From contig WIXG01000080.1 of the NCBI GenBank assembly GCA_009869945.1, forward strand, positions 124,001 to 188,000: a DNA stretch of 64,000 nucleotides, written 5' to 3'. This document shows, piece by piece, positions 37,961-50,165 of the stretch; the first letter of the stretch is position 1, and every line of letters starts with the position of its first letter. Origin of the DNA: Mesaphorura yosii (lineage: Eukaryota; Arthropoda; Collembola; Poduromorpha; Tullbergiidae). Under the pieces are notes generated by a model. That model saw only the letters and a list, made by a program, of their open reading frames with translations, made no database searches and was not told the DNA's origin. The translations under genes and the position numbers were made by a program.

Positions 37961-38998
37961 TTATACCTGCGTCGATTCTTGGTGTTTCGAATCAATTATG
38001 TGATGCATGGTAGATTCAGTTAGCGGCACCGTGAGGCTGTGTCCCTCTTCATCAGTGTTCTTATCCGTCCACTTGGGCCTGCGATTCACTTGGCCGGATT
38101 CAATATTGGATTTAGACTTGAGACTTTCTCGGTTCAATACGGAAGAGCCACTCCGCGTGTTCCGCTTCGGCTCAACTTGTATAGCCCTGATCAAATGAAC
38201 AAATCATCCTGCGATTAATGGACGCACGATCAAAACGTCAAAAGAAATGTTGCAGATCTTACCCAGCACGAAGTTGCTGTAGCAAAGCTGTGAATTGCAG
38301 GTATTCTTTCTCAGAATAGGGCTTCGCGTTGAACCTCGCCCCTTCGTAGAGATCGCAATACTGATGAATGACTCTCGCGTCTACACTGTTACTGAGAGCC
38401 GTGATGAGATAAGACCGTAAACTTTCGAAGTTTTGACGCTTTCCTAATTTCTTCTTCAGTACGCCATCCTCTGCAAAGGAACCACACGGAATAATTTAAC
38501 ATTTACGCATTCAATCACCTTTCATTTCAGGCGTCCATATTTAACTCACCAAAGTCCTTGCTGTCGTCCATCGTCTTCATACGATAGTAATGGCAGGGTA
38601 GGTTCCCATTTTCGCTTTGAGGAGAATCTTGCAGCAACCTCGGTTCGTATGTGATCTTTTTAATAGCCTCCAATCGTCGATTTATTTCGCGTCGCATCAT
38701 CTGTAATACATTCATATGGAGCAACGTCAAGATTAATATCAGCCGGCATTACCATAAATATTCAAATTAACTCGAGATCCAATTCGCTTTTCATTACCTT
38801 GCTCGCGTCAGTACCCGGAGTGTTGATTCCTCGAGGTGACCGTATTGCAAATCGTACAATTTGTCGTTTCGCGAAGACAAAAATACACAAAAATATCAGG
38901 ATTCCACCCGCAATAATTATAATGATCATAATCCCGGACAGCTGCTGCACGAATTTGCTGAACCATGATGGCTCGTGATCAGTGTCATCTTCGTCCAT
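37961..38998 (-). CDS. C1orf43: C1orf43 (NICE-3) homologue, single-pass membrane protein
   Basis: Conserved animal protein linked in vertebrates to Golgi integrity and phagocytosis regulation; mechanism unclear. Exons on the minus strand: 38798-38998, 38550-38700, 38263-38470 and 37961-38186, phases closed, 261 residues. ATG at 38998. Domains: acidic N-terminal tail; one membrane span (IMIIIIIAGGILIFLCIFVF, about residues 24-43); then the family hallmark AKRQIVRFAIRSPRG directly after the membrane. Next come REINRRLEAIKKITYEPRLL, CHYYRMKTMD, FESLRSYLIT and SEKEYLQFTALLQQL, matching human C1orf43 block by block. The C-terminal 80 residues are hydrophilic and not conserved. The gene is head to head with JAK, with only 128 bases between start codons. 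A minus-strand AATAAA lies at 37871-37876. Confidence 0.9.
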
Positions 38999-39126
38999 GT
39001 TGAGTCTTTTGCCTTGAGTGGCTGCCTTTCAGCGTCTAAAATATAAAGAAAGAGTGTATTCAGAAATTGATTTTACATTTTCCTTTTGTTACAGAAGACG
39101 TCTTTTGTTTTGGGATTTCGGGTAAA
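38999..39126. promoter_or_regulatory. Likely bidirectional promoter, C1orf43 / JAK
   Basis: Only 128 bases separate the two divergent start codons. The segment must supply both 5' UTRs and probably shared promoter sequence. An acceptor-like TTGTTACAG at about 39086-39094 would allow a JAK 5' UTR intron, which would push the JAK start site into the neighbour. Confidence 0.45.
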
Positions 39127-42100
39127 ATGTCCACAGTGATTCTGCACTCTAGGCGCGGCGAGCCCTACCAAATTCCGTTGCAGTCGCCAGACATCACTGC
39201 AGAAGACGTTTGCTGCAGCATTGCGAAACAGCTTGGAATTCTACCAATCACTGTGAACCTCTTTGCTCTACGACTGAAAAGCAACTCAACTCAAGAATGG
39301 CTACCGCCCAGTTCCAACTTTGGACTAGACCAACCAATCATATTAGAATTTAGACTAAGATTCAAGTTACCACTCTTAGCGAACTTAAACCGCCTGGACG
39401 AGAACGCGTTCAACTATTTGTACCACCAAATACGTCACGACCTTATTCACAACAAAATATGCGGACCAGACAAAGAGCCCGAAGTGCTTGGTCTCTGCGT
39501 GATGGACATGGCTCGGGCGCTTGAAGAGGAAGAAATGTCACAGGATGATATCGAGTCAAACTGCAAACAATTCATACCAAAACATATCTGGTTCAAACAC
39601 CTATTCGTTTTGAAGAGGAAGGTTTTGCAATATTTGAACGAGTTTCGGAACAGGCCCCGAACGCTCACGTTCTTGAAGGAGAGATATGTCAGCCAGGTCG
39701 AAGATTTGGTCCCTACCTACTTGGAAGAGAAATACCACTCAATGATGTACAGGCAGGAGAAGTTCCCGGCCACCATTCGCATTAACCCGTTCCACGCCAC
39801 GATGCCTGGGATCTCGATTTCGCATATTGGCAAAGACGATGTAAGAGGTCTTCGTTAACATTTGGTGGCCTTCACCAAAATGGTATCTTAAACACGGACA
39901 TCTTTATTACAGTGGGAACTCCTTTGCGGCATCGACGACTTGTGCTTCGTATCAATGAAAGGTGACTTTACTGCAGAAATAAGCCGTAAAACTGGCATCC
40001 CGATCTCCTTCACCTTCAAGACAAATCAACAACTCACCTCATTCGTCTCGTTGTTAGACGGGCACTATCGCTTATCAGAAAAATGGACCTTCAATCTCTG
40101 CAATGATATGCAGTCACCGCTCTTGCTTAAACTTCGAAGATTAAAATGTCACGGTCCTGTCGGGTAGGTGTGAATAAGTAGAATATTTTTACGAACTGCT
40201 TAAATCTGATATGCTGATTTTGAACTACTCTAGACAAAAATTCAGTCATAATAAGCTAGCAACTCATCCCAGTTCGCAGACAGGTTCTTTCATTCTGCGA
40301 CAGAGCTCGTACAAGTTGGACAACTTCATCTTGGATTTTGTTTTGGACGACAAGTAAGTCATATTGGCAATTTTTCATTTGCAAATGGACGGCAAGATGA
40401 CTAAGCGTGTATTTTACAGAACTCGGCCTCATTCGAAAGAAATTGAAATGAAGGGCGGAAAATTTAATTTGGATGGAGAAACAGATACATTTGCTTCGGT
40501 CCCAGAACTTATTTCCCACTACATGACAAATCCGACGGATCACGTTGCACTTCGTGAGTGCATTCCGCCTTCAGATTATGGTAAAGGAAGCAAAGAAGGA
40601 ATAATGTAATCTCATGAGGGAAGCATTTCATTGATCTTTGCATTCTCTTATTTAGATCGTTCGCCTTTGCTGATTTGTCGAGCGGACAAGTACTTGGAGT
40701 CCTCCATGAAGTTAGAAGAGATTGGGACTGCTCCACACATAATTTCTGCGCGCACACTTCAAGTGTACCGTGGCAAAAAGCATATGTACCCTGGCAAAAC
40801 GTGCAACGTGATGAAAGCGCTGTGGCATGGAAGTAAGGGGAAGAAGATTCCAGTGGCCATCAAGTTTCTGAAGGAACAAAACGATGAAAAACTGATGAAG
40901 GTTAATTAACCCAATTTCGCTAGTGGCAGGAACAATCATAATCGAGATTACTTTGTAACTCAGGAGTATCTACAAATGGCAGACAGTTGTGTTGGATGGC
41001 AATGCGAGTCACTTGTGAGCCTGAGAGGAATTGTGCTAGGAAATCCTCAGGCGCTTGTGTTCGAATGGGTGGGGGAAGGTCTCCCTTTGGACACCTATTT
41101 ACAAAATAATCATTTGCACGTTGAACTTGTAGAGCTTATCGAAGCGGCCAGCCACATTGCAAAAGCAGTTTGGTTTCTGGTAAAACTTCTCAACAAGCGA
41201 GCAAACTGATTGATTGAGCGATCTTTGTGATAATGACTGACCTTCCTCATTTGTTTTAACAGAATGACAACGGAATTGTGCACGGAAATATACGCGCACA
41301 CAATGTTCTTGTCGCCGAGCAGAGTGATAGTGGATTCACGGTCAAGTTGTCCGACCCGAGTATTTTGGAATACCAACCCACCGAGTTAGTACAAGCCAAC
41401 GTGTTTCGAATGATTTACAATAAACGGATGCGTTGATAATCTCATTTTCCGCCTGCAGCTTGCATTGGATCCCACCAGAGTTCATGGACATCCCTTTATT
41501 CGCTCCCAAATTCTCGACCACGGATGTGTGGGCGATGGGAACTACGCTGTGGGAAGTGTTCTCGTACGGTGCTAAGCCTCCTGTCTCAGAGGAATGTACC
41601 CCGGAATTTTACAAGGAGAAGTACATAACTGGATGGCGACTACCGCGGCCGGATAAGTGTCCTGGAGAAATATACCGACTCATTCTGGAGTGCTGGTCCC
41701 ATAGTTCTGACACAAGGAAGCAGCCACAAGCGTTAGTCAGAGACATTCACCACATCCTGTATCAATGTAAGTTGGACGTTGCAAACCTACGAATAGAATG
41801 CTGTATGCTGTTATGATTTTTTTTATTTAGTTATCGGAACCAAACGAGCTCACACTTATGCGAGTCTCAGCTCGGAGAGTCAATCCCAGACCAACGACGC
41901 GTTCGACACGAGTGATAACATAATGTGGACAACCTTCGGGTCAGAACCGTCAGTCCCCGCCGTGTTTGGTTCTGGTGGCACTCAGAGCACATTTGTGCCT
42001 GACCACAACTCAGGATCCAGTCACAGTCACTGCACTCAAACAACCTGGCTCTTTGAGCCGGTACGCAATAAAATCATATCTCAATTATGCATCAAATTTA

Positions 42101-43273
42101 TTAATGTCCCAAAATATTGAATCTTCAATGCATTGATTCCAGTTTGGTTCTTCGCCTGACCTTCTTTCGAGTTTTGCAACCTACAACGGCGGGAGTATGG
42201 GTACAGCGTACTCCGCCCGAGGAATTTACGAGTTTAAAAAGGACCAATTGTCCATTCGTCGACTTATTGGAGAAGTAAGTCAGGATTTCAACTACATCTA
42301 CATATTTCATTAGTTAACGCTAGAATAACTACTTCCGCATTTAGGGCGCATACGGTGCTGTTTTTCTGGGTGAACTGTCTCGTTCAGACGGATCGATGGA
42401 ACACGTCGCCGTGAAAAGAATGAAAGATATTAACAATTTGCCGGAGCACGAAGAACTTGACGACTTGCAGCGAGAATTTGATATTCTCGAGGTTGGCTTT
42501 AAATGTCATGGTAAAGTTTCACGTCGTGGTCTTAATCAATTCTTTCTATACACTTAGAAATTGTGTCATCCAAATATCGTCGAAGTGAAAGGTGTTGTAT
42601 ATGACCCTAGCGTCCTTCTAGTGATGGAATACTTGCCCATGGGCTCCCTCTCAAATCATTTCCTTACGTGCGGCCACACGAAACCAAATGCAAGGCAGTT
42701 GATGAAATTCGTACAAGATGTGGCAGACGGAATGGAATATCTCAGCTCGAACAAGATTGTCCACAGAGATTTGGCAGCTCGCAACCTTCTTGTGGCGAAT
42801 GACGAGTCAGTGAAAATTTCAGACTTTGGTCTTGCTCGAATAATGGACGAGTCAAATTGCTACACAATTCAAACGAGTCGAAAACTACCCATTAAGTGGT
42901 ACCCACCAGAGTGCTTGGAGCGCATGAAGTTTTCAGGTATGCATCTACTTGTTTAATAATTTCGCATAAATATGTAAATTGATACTCTGCTTTAGAATTC
43001 TCGGATGTCTGGTCCTTTGGTGTCACGCTTTATGAAATATTTTCTTATGGGAAAGAGCCCAACTTGCCCGGAATGACAGAAGAAACCAACAAAAATAGTT
43101 CCCTGGTGCTTGACGCTCTAAAGAAGGGATTTCGACTGCCTCGGCCGGAGACGTGTCCTCCGATCGTTTACACTCAACTAATGTTACCATGCTGGCAGGA
43201 GAGTCCCAGCGACCGACCCACGTTCAGCAATCTAGTCGGGATCGTGCGGGAAGTCGCTACTCATGTATTTTAA
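39127..43273 (+). CDS. Janus kinase (JAK/hopscotch homologue)
   Basis: Cytokine-receptor-bound tyrosine kinase of the JAK/STAT pathway. Exons: 39127-39840, 39913-40163, 40234-40353, 40420-40580, 40656-40900, 40964-41179, 41263-41384, 41459-41766, 41831-42060, 42143-42274, 42345-42491, 42558-42936 and 42996-43273; all phases agree, 1100 residues, normal for JAK. FERM region about 1-330, SH2-like region about 330-415 (GSFILRQSS), pseudokinase JH2 about 420-715 and kinase JH1 about 825-1100. JH2 carries HGNIRAHNVLV in place of HRD and SDPS in place of DFG. JH1 has GAYGAVFLG, VAVKRM, HRDLAARN (about residue 950), DFGLAR and IKWYPPE. The activation loop has one Tyr (NCYTIQ) where JAKs usually have YY. 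The Ser/Thr-rich linker at about 715-830 is poorly conserved. AATAAA at 43384-43389. Confidence 0.95.
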
Positions 43274-43383
43274 TTTCGTTTTTGCAGCTTGTAACAGAAA
43301 TGTAATGAGTTACCAGCAACTAATCATAAATATGTGCTTAAAACTTAAATATTTTAATGGCATGTGACTTAACTTGTAACAAG

Positions 43384-43389
43384 AATAAA
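43384..43389 (+). terminator. Poly(A) signal of JAK
   Basis: AATAAA 111 bases after the JAK stop and before the converging N-glycanase gene. Confidence 0.5.
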
Positions 43390-43636
43390 TTATTCTTCAA
43401 TCTCGCTCATTGTAATCTCAATGTGCAGAGGGTCTCGTTCGGAGGACGGACTTTTGAACGTCGTTGACTGTCTGAAGAGCTGTGCATGCTGCCACGCAAG
43501 AACACCATCTCCACCTTCTAAGCGACAACTGAGCACAATCCATGAACAGGAACCGTCAAAATTGGTGAATGTCCAATTCCATTTGCCAGAGTGGCAGCAA
43601 GCTCCTATGAGGAGTCACGACCATATTACTTCAGGA

Positions 43637-45153
43637 TCAGCTGAAAATGAATTGAATGAAAAGGGCCTCACTTGGAACTGAGAAACTGGCTCCAGAACTC
43701 GTGGAAAGTTCAAGCGTCACCGATGCGGAGTCATGAAATACAGAACTTTCCAAGTTAACCACAAATTTTCCAAACTTCCACTTGGCACAACTGTTTACGA
43801 ACTTCCAGGAAATGCTTCCGTGAGGATTATTCGCTGCAATGAGTTGAATACGTTTCAGCAAGCAGCACTGATAAAGATAGGTTGGTAAACGTCTTACGGT
43901 TTCGCGCCAAGTAGACCATATTCCAATCTCGTTCCTCTTTACGAAATAAGTCTTGGGAACGAAACACACCGCTGCGCCAGCCCCGAAGCTTAACTCCATG
44001 ATTGCCAGTGCTGTACAAGTCTTGTGCACAGCTGTAGCTTAATGTGAATGACTGTGAATCACGTTTTTCTGACTCCTCACCGCCGACATCCCATTCAAAG
44101 CCTTCAACTCGGCTGTCTTTTCCAGTTTCATGCCTCGCCTGTCTCCATTCTAACGCACCGGAAATTCGTCCTCTCAGTTCCGACTCAGACGCTACCTTGG
44201 TTGGACTCATGAATTCAACCAACTCCTTTACAAGTCTCAGCTCCAGAGTTTGTTTCCTTGCAGGTATTACATTCTGCTGCACCAGCTTCCGCAGCCTGAC
44301 GATTGTCGACACAAGCCAGTCTTCAGGCACGAGCAATCTACTGGACAACACTTCGGCCTGATTTTTTCTGTCGGTGTACCGCCATGTGACATCCTGAATG
44401 TCATCGTGACTGACCCCAATCACATAAGTCAGTTTCTTTCCCCAACCAGCTTCGTACAGCAACGGATTGTCGAACGAATTTTCACACGGGTCACAATGAA
44501 TCCACCTATCTTGACTGGGTAGGAAGACCTCAACCCAGACATGATCTGTCCAATCCGAAATGTGTCTCACTTCGTAACCAAGCGCCCGACACAGCAAAGT
44601 AAAACAATTTGCCCATTCGCCACATCTTCCTGTCCTGGTCCTAAGAAGTGTGGCGGGGTTGTTGAACCCTATTAAACCAGGAAATGCCTTTCATCTAAGA
44701 TTTACATCTAGAAGTGCGTCTATATATGGGATACTAACGTGGGAATCTCGCTACAACACGCGTTGGTTCAAACGGAAAACATTTGGAGCACGTGAACGTT
44801 TCAACTCTGCTCGCAGACAAGTTGGCTTCTTCGAAAGTCGCGGTGGTGCTTCCAATGGGTTGCGTGACACTGGAACACTGAGGGCATTTAGGAGAATCCA
44901 TCCAGGTGAAAAATGACTCTTTGAACCACTCGAGTAATTTCAACAAGCGAACATCCTCATTTGGTTCTGCACTGAAAGCTGCAAGGTGTCTTAGCGCCTG
45001 TTCACGATTTCTTCTGTCTTCGTACTGGTGAAATTGTTTGATCAGACTCACAAGTTTTTCTTCGAATTCAATCATTTGGATTTGCTGTGCCAGTGTCGTA
45101 GCCATGACTTGCAACTTGGAACACTTCAAACTGAACGAGCGCTGAGGTTTCAT
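43637..45153 (-). CDS. NGLY1: Peptide:N-glycanase (cytosolic deglycosylating enzyme)
   Basis: Removes N-glycans from misfolded glycoproteins during ER-associated degradation. Exons on the minus strand: 44739-45153, 43898-44668 and 43637-43833, phases closed, 460 residues. Zinc ligands CPQC (Cys90, Cys93) and CSKC (Cys122, Cys125). Transglutaminase-like core: RTGRCGEWANCF (Cys154), TDHVWVEVF (His181) and IHCDPCEN (Asp198), the expected triad. The C-terminal PAW-type domain includes GWRSGVFR, RKEERDWNMVYLAR and, after a 64-base intron, NNPHGSISWKF. The starting ATG at 45153 leaves no room for the N-terminal PUB domain seen in many animal enzymes. It is convergent with JAK (stops 364 bases apart) and upstream of a GT17 gene that also acts on N-glycans. 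Confidence 0.94.
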
Positions 45154-46254
45154 GAAAACGGAAACTAAGCATTAGGGCGTTATATCTAATAACGATCAAA
45201 ACTCATCCATGCAGTTGATAAACATTTGAAGATGATTCAAGAATAACATAGAACGAAAAATAAATTGGGTCCCTAAGAATTGTGTGCAGCCAAAGGACCA
45301 GTTCCGAGCGGAAAGTTTTAACCTGATTTACTCTTCCTTTAAGTTAGGCTAATGCGATGTCATAATTTGAATTTATGATCATGAGTCTCCACAACTGCCC
45401 AAAATACTTCAAAGCACTCCAACTTACCTTATCTTACGAAGGGCTGACGTTTTCGGTGATGCTATTGAAGTTTTATTTAGTGGAGAGGCCTCTAGAGTTA
45501 CTTAGTCTCTTGAACTTGAATATGAGCCTGCAAATCATATAAACCAAAAGGTGTTTACCGTTGGCAGGAACTGAACAAATTCTGTACAGTTGCAACTTAC
45601 TTGCAGCTGGAATAGTCCTTCAATTAGGAAGCAATCGGGAATTAATCGAATTACAATATCACTAAACAACTAACTGAAAAAGAATTTGGCAGCCTCAGGA
45701 ATTAAACGCAGCGACGTATGACAAGACGGAAATCTGATTCGGATCGATTTCAAAGTTGGAATCCCCGCGCAGTGCAGCTGCCAGCACTTCATACCAGTTA
45801 ATTGTAGTGTTCTGTTCTTCGTTGGCGTTCTGCGGGCCTACAACAAACTGGTACAACGTGACCATCGTAAAATGGCTACTAGCGTGCGTACGCTTAATTT
45901 GAGTACGACTCCATGAAAGTTGTGCGTGGTCACTTAATAGTAGACTGTAGTTTCTAATTTGCAATGAAGAGTCTTGGAACAGGAGTGCGAACTTGTCTCA
46001 AATCTGCCTTTAGCAGGTGCGATTGTTGTGTGTAAATATGGTCGGATGAAAAATTGTGATTGGTGTTATTGCTGTCGATGATGGATGATTAAAAGTCTAT
46101 TAAGAGCAAATCATTTATTGCGCCTAAATTCATAACCAATCTAAAATCATAATTTTAGGTAAAACACAGATTGTCATCACAGAGTCCGAAGAAAGCTCAA
46201 AGGTAGCAAGGTAACAAGTAGCAAAATAGAAACTTCATCTGTCCGCATAAAAAG
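45154..46254. other. Spacer between N-glycanase and the GT17 gene
   Basis: It should hold the N-glycanase promoter and the GT17 3' UTR (minus-strand AATAAA at 46114-46119). A short minus-strand frame at 45695-45865 starting MVTLYQFVVG ends in a stop and resembles nothing I know. Confidence 0.4.
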
Positions 46255-47863
46255 TTAGTCAAGTCTTGTGTCATGGTTCCCCTCCCACACTGGGTACCTG
46301 TCCCGATTGCAATCGTAGAACCACGGAAGGACGCATATTTCTCTCATTTCGGGGTTGGTCAAGTTCACTTCTTTGATTCGCGTCATATGCTGCTTCGGCG
46401 TGGCTCCCCAGTCCACTTCCATTTGCCTGATGTCACCAGCCACGAAGTATTTCGAGAGGCGCTGCACGTCTCGCTTTGACTTGATGCCTCCTTCAGTGGC
46501 TGTTGTTGATTTGACTAGTTGAAAAGGCAAGTACCCGTAGTGGGTCATGTGAATGCCTCCGAGGAGGAAGTTAGCGGAACCACCGCGACGCCTCGACGGG
46601 AACGAGTTTGGCTTCTTCGCCGCCAAGGCCTTAGCTGCCTGTAATTTGTAGTAGGTCGGATCGCCCAGTGTTAGTGGGTGCCCCCGGATGGGGAAATCAG
46701 TCTGAAATGCCTGGTTGATGTGACCAAATGGAAACCAAATCCCAAAGTCAACTGACTCGCCGGGCATTTCGCAGTGCTTGAGCAAATTCAGGTTGGCACG
46801 GCTTGGGATCTCGTCAGCGTCACCGAAACCTGGACTTAGAAATGCTTTTGGAGACGGCAGAGGACAGAAATACACTTAGGAGACGAAGACTTAGTCTAAT
46901 TATGGCCTTACCGAGTATGTCGTCATCTTGGAAGAATTTTGTGGCGTCATTCCACTCTAAAAACTTGTCCCACCGCATTTTCTCCTGCAACGACTCCATC
47001 GCCCACATTTTGTCCGTCGCGTGAGCCGCCTCTGCATCATCGATAATGAAGTGAGTCACTGGAAACTTCTTGAACCTCTCTTGCTGCTGCACGTGCTCCC
47101 ACATCAGCGGCTTTCTCAGGTTGCGGTAGTGGGCGTGGGTCGACTCGATGATGAAGAACATATCAACGAGATCGTACAGTTCATTGAGGTGGATTTCGAG
47201 TACGTCGACATCGAAACCGAATTGCACTAAAACACCAATTTTAACCGTTCGATTTCGCTTGACGCCACTGCCGAACGCCTTTGGCCACTTGCTGCAGTCG
47301 ATATCTTCGGAGGAGAGCAGAGCAGGAGCCTCGCACGTTTGGTTGATGGGAACAAGCGGCTCGAGTTCTAAAAAGTACATCAGCTCGTCGATGAAGAGCT
47401 TGCTGTACTCTAGCACCTTGCGGCTATAGTTTTGAGCAGCCGCATCCTCAAACTCAGACCACGGGAACGTTTGGAACACTTCCTTGAAAGATTTTCTCCT
47501 GGCAGAATTGGCGGTGACGTACCCGGACAGGACCGCAGTTGGCATAAAGGAGGAGTCCGAGCCGAAGAGCGTGGCCTCTTCAGTATCTTGGAAACTGCCT
47601 TCGAAGACGAGGCTGTAGTTTGTGGAATTCTGAGAGGAATAAACGAAATACGGCGGCAAGTACGCTCCTAGCGAAGGTATACTATTCGAGAAGTTGAGGT
47701 TGAGGGACACAAAAAGGTCGGCGAAGACAACAATGCAGACGAAACACGCTAACAGTATCAAGCCATACTTCTGAAACCTGTCAAAATGGAAGGAGGTTAG
47801 CGTTTGAACATACAGCACAGCATACAAGATGAGAGCCAGCAGTGAGATTACTTACGGTGGCAT
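46255..47863 (-). CDS. GT17 beta-1,4-N-acetylglucosaminyltransferase (MGAT3-like)
   Basis: Golgi type II membrane enzyme; the vertebrate member adds the bisecting GlcNAc to N-glycan cores. Exons on the minus strand: 47856-47863 (only 8 coding bases, ATG plus five), 46912-47777 and 46255-46829; 482 residues, phases closed. Short cytosolic tail MPPFQKYG, then a membrane anchor (LILLACFVCIVVFADLFV, about residues 9-26), a stem with possible Asn-X-Ser/Thr sites, and the catalytic domain from about residue 190. Family text: VLVQFGFDVDVLEIHLNEL, FFIIESTHAHYRNLRKPL, DDILGFGDADEIP (bridging an intron) and GIWFPFGHINQAF. A minus-strand AATAAA lies at 46114-46119. Bisecting activity in invertebrates is uncertain, so I call the family and not the exact product. 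Confidence 0.9.
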
Positions 47864-50165
47864 TGTCTCCACCTCCCCGGTTAGAAATGGAGTTGTCCCG
47901 GTTCGTTCGTTGCCGGTGACGTATCCGCAAGTAAACGGTCACTTGAGTCTGAAACCGCTGAGCAACTGATCAAGTTGCACGGCTATTCCAACTGCGCGGC
48001 TTCTCGTTATTCTTGACACGCGCATGCTTGAGTGACTGTAATTAAGAGTTATGACAATGCTAATTAGACCGACTGCTGACTTGTCACAATTATCATAATT
48101 TGACTCTTTGTTGCGGTTGTGTAGATTGAAGGAAATAAGCAATGGCTGACTGAAAGCCGAGTCAGTTGTCAGTTCCTTAATCACTTTCTGAAGCCAAATG
48201 AGATGCTGAGATGTGCTAAGCTAAACTCTGCTGGCTCGCGTTTGTGACGCATCTCCAAAGCTTGCGTTTGTTTGGCCTGCTGGTGTTATGAATAACTTGA
48301 GCTATTTGTGTATTGGCGTCGCGTGAACTTTAACTTTCCAATTTACACATCTTGCCAATTTAATCTTCGAATGCACAAAGGTCACCTACCGTACTAACTC
48401 GAATAAATGCCCTGGTCTCGACTCGAGTCACTCGAAGCTTGTGGAACATCAACCGGGCCACCAGGCACGGGACACGTTGAGACCCTTGACACGCAGTCGC
48501 ACAAAAGTTAGTACTTTAGATAGCCTTAGAAAGCATAAATGTACTGCCGAGACTCAAAATTCTATGCATCGGTAAACTTGAGGTGCCATTTAACAGAAGC
48601 CGGTTTCTGTTGGCAGACGCACTCTAATCCCAGAATGGAGCTGACAGCTAAGGTTAAGAGGAGACTCGTTTTACTTACAAGCTCGCAACAGAAGGAAGAG
48701 GATTCACTCAATCTTCACTGGATCCAAGAACACGACAAGTGCGGATTTGGTTTTGCATAATTACAATTAATTCTGTGTAATTTAGCCTTCGAATTGGAAT
48801 TACGTTAGCACCATGGTCGTGTGTGTCAATAAATTAGCTCAATTCAACGATTTCATGAGCGTTTGTGCGTGCTTTCGATTCGGGTACTTCAAACTCTATC
48901 ACGGCTCACAGTCAGCTTTGCAATAGTCTCGTATGTAAATTTCTTATCTTATCTCCCAAACGCACGTCAGTGTGCTGCAAAATGACTGAAATCGACAGGC
49001 GGAGAAACAAGGCAGTTCGACAACGAGGAAAGGCTAAAGGATGTGGATTTGGTTTGCCAATTCTATGCCCACAAAGCCGAAGCCTTGACGCTTTTCCACT
49101 TGCCACCACTCTTCACTCAATAATAACAAATGCACCTTTCAAATGCTGAAATCTGTTTAACTTACAAATTAGTAAGCCGAGAAGATGTGAAGCATTGTAT
49201 CGCTTCTCATTTCGACCTTACCTTAATTTATGTACACTATGAACGAAGGAATATGACGACTAATACTCTGTTATGATTTAACTTCTGCAATTTATCCCTT
49301 ATGTATTCCAAAGCACATTTCGTGTACGGTATTAGTTAACTTGACTGATGAGGTTACGCTGAGAAACGCACCTGAGATCCTGATGTCACTGATGGAAGAT
49401 GCGAGACCGAGAAGAGACGCATAATCATTTGCATAAGCAGCATCACACTTCATCTTTTAAGACCCCACAACCATCAAACGAAGGTGAAGGAAGGGAATTA
49501 GCTGTTGACGCTGAAAGATTGATTGAATCTGACAATTGTCTCATGTTTTGTGTGAAACAAAACCCAATTGGAATCCACAGATGTACGGAATTGAGAGTGG
49601 GTCACCACTACCGCATTGCCTTGCATCGAAACTAACAACGGTGAACATGTGTTTAAACTGTAAATAGTGAAATAAAATTGGATTCCACGCACACGCAGTT
49701 GGCTGGCTTGTGCTTGAGTGTTTGGTTCATTGACTGCGACGCGACGGAGCTGATCAGCCGTGCGGAACAGACGAACAACGAAGAGGCTCTCCTCAGCTCA
49801 TCATAATTTACAATCATTGAGTGAGATAATACCGGCTAATTTCGTAATCGTATTTCCCAATAATGCCATTAGCACCACTGGCAATGGCGATGACGAAAGG
49901 TCGCTCGCGTAATTGGAGCGTGACGGTGACTTCAAGAATATAATGCGTTCCAGAGTCCATGCCCACATACATGCATTCAGTACAGGAAATTACTAAATGA
50001 GTTTAGAAAAGATGAACTTTGTCAACGATCACACATTCGCAAATTATGACTCAGATAAATGGCAGGACAGGGACGAACAGTAGTACAAAAACATTTATTC
50101 ACACTTTTCCCAGAGTACAACTACAGTCGGATTTAGTGGTCACTTGAGTCTAGATAGCTCCGTCA
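47864..50165. other. Intergenic region, no gene supported
   Basis: About 2.3 kb. Short open frames at 48539-48760, 48865-49149 and 49399-49635 (+) show no conserved wording or partner exons. The one at 49399 is followed by AATAAA near 49671 but that is weak evidence. The PNPT1 3' UTR signal (TTTATT at 50094-50099) is at the right end. Confidence 0.45.

Noticed and set aside
43421-43681. Plus-strand frame downstream of JAK that overlaps the N-glycanase 3' exon
   Set aside because: JAK ends with a clean stop and poly(A) signal; the frame is mostly antisense to a real exon and 3' UTR.
45695-45964. 89-residue minus-strand frame upstream of N-glycanase, considered as a PUB exon
   Set aside because: Ends in a stop with no good donor, and the sequence does not resemble a PUB domain.
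49399-49635. 78-residue frame with a nearby AATAAA
   Set aside because: No recognisable sequence, no splice partners and no coding signal beyond the open frame.
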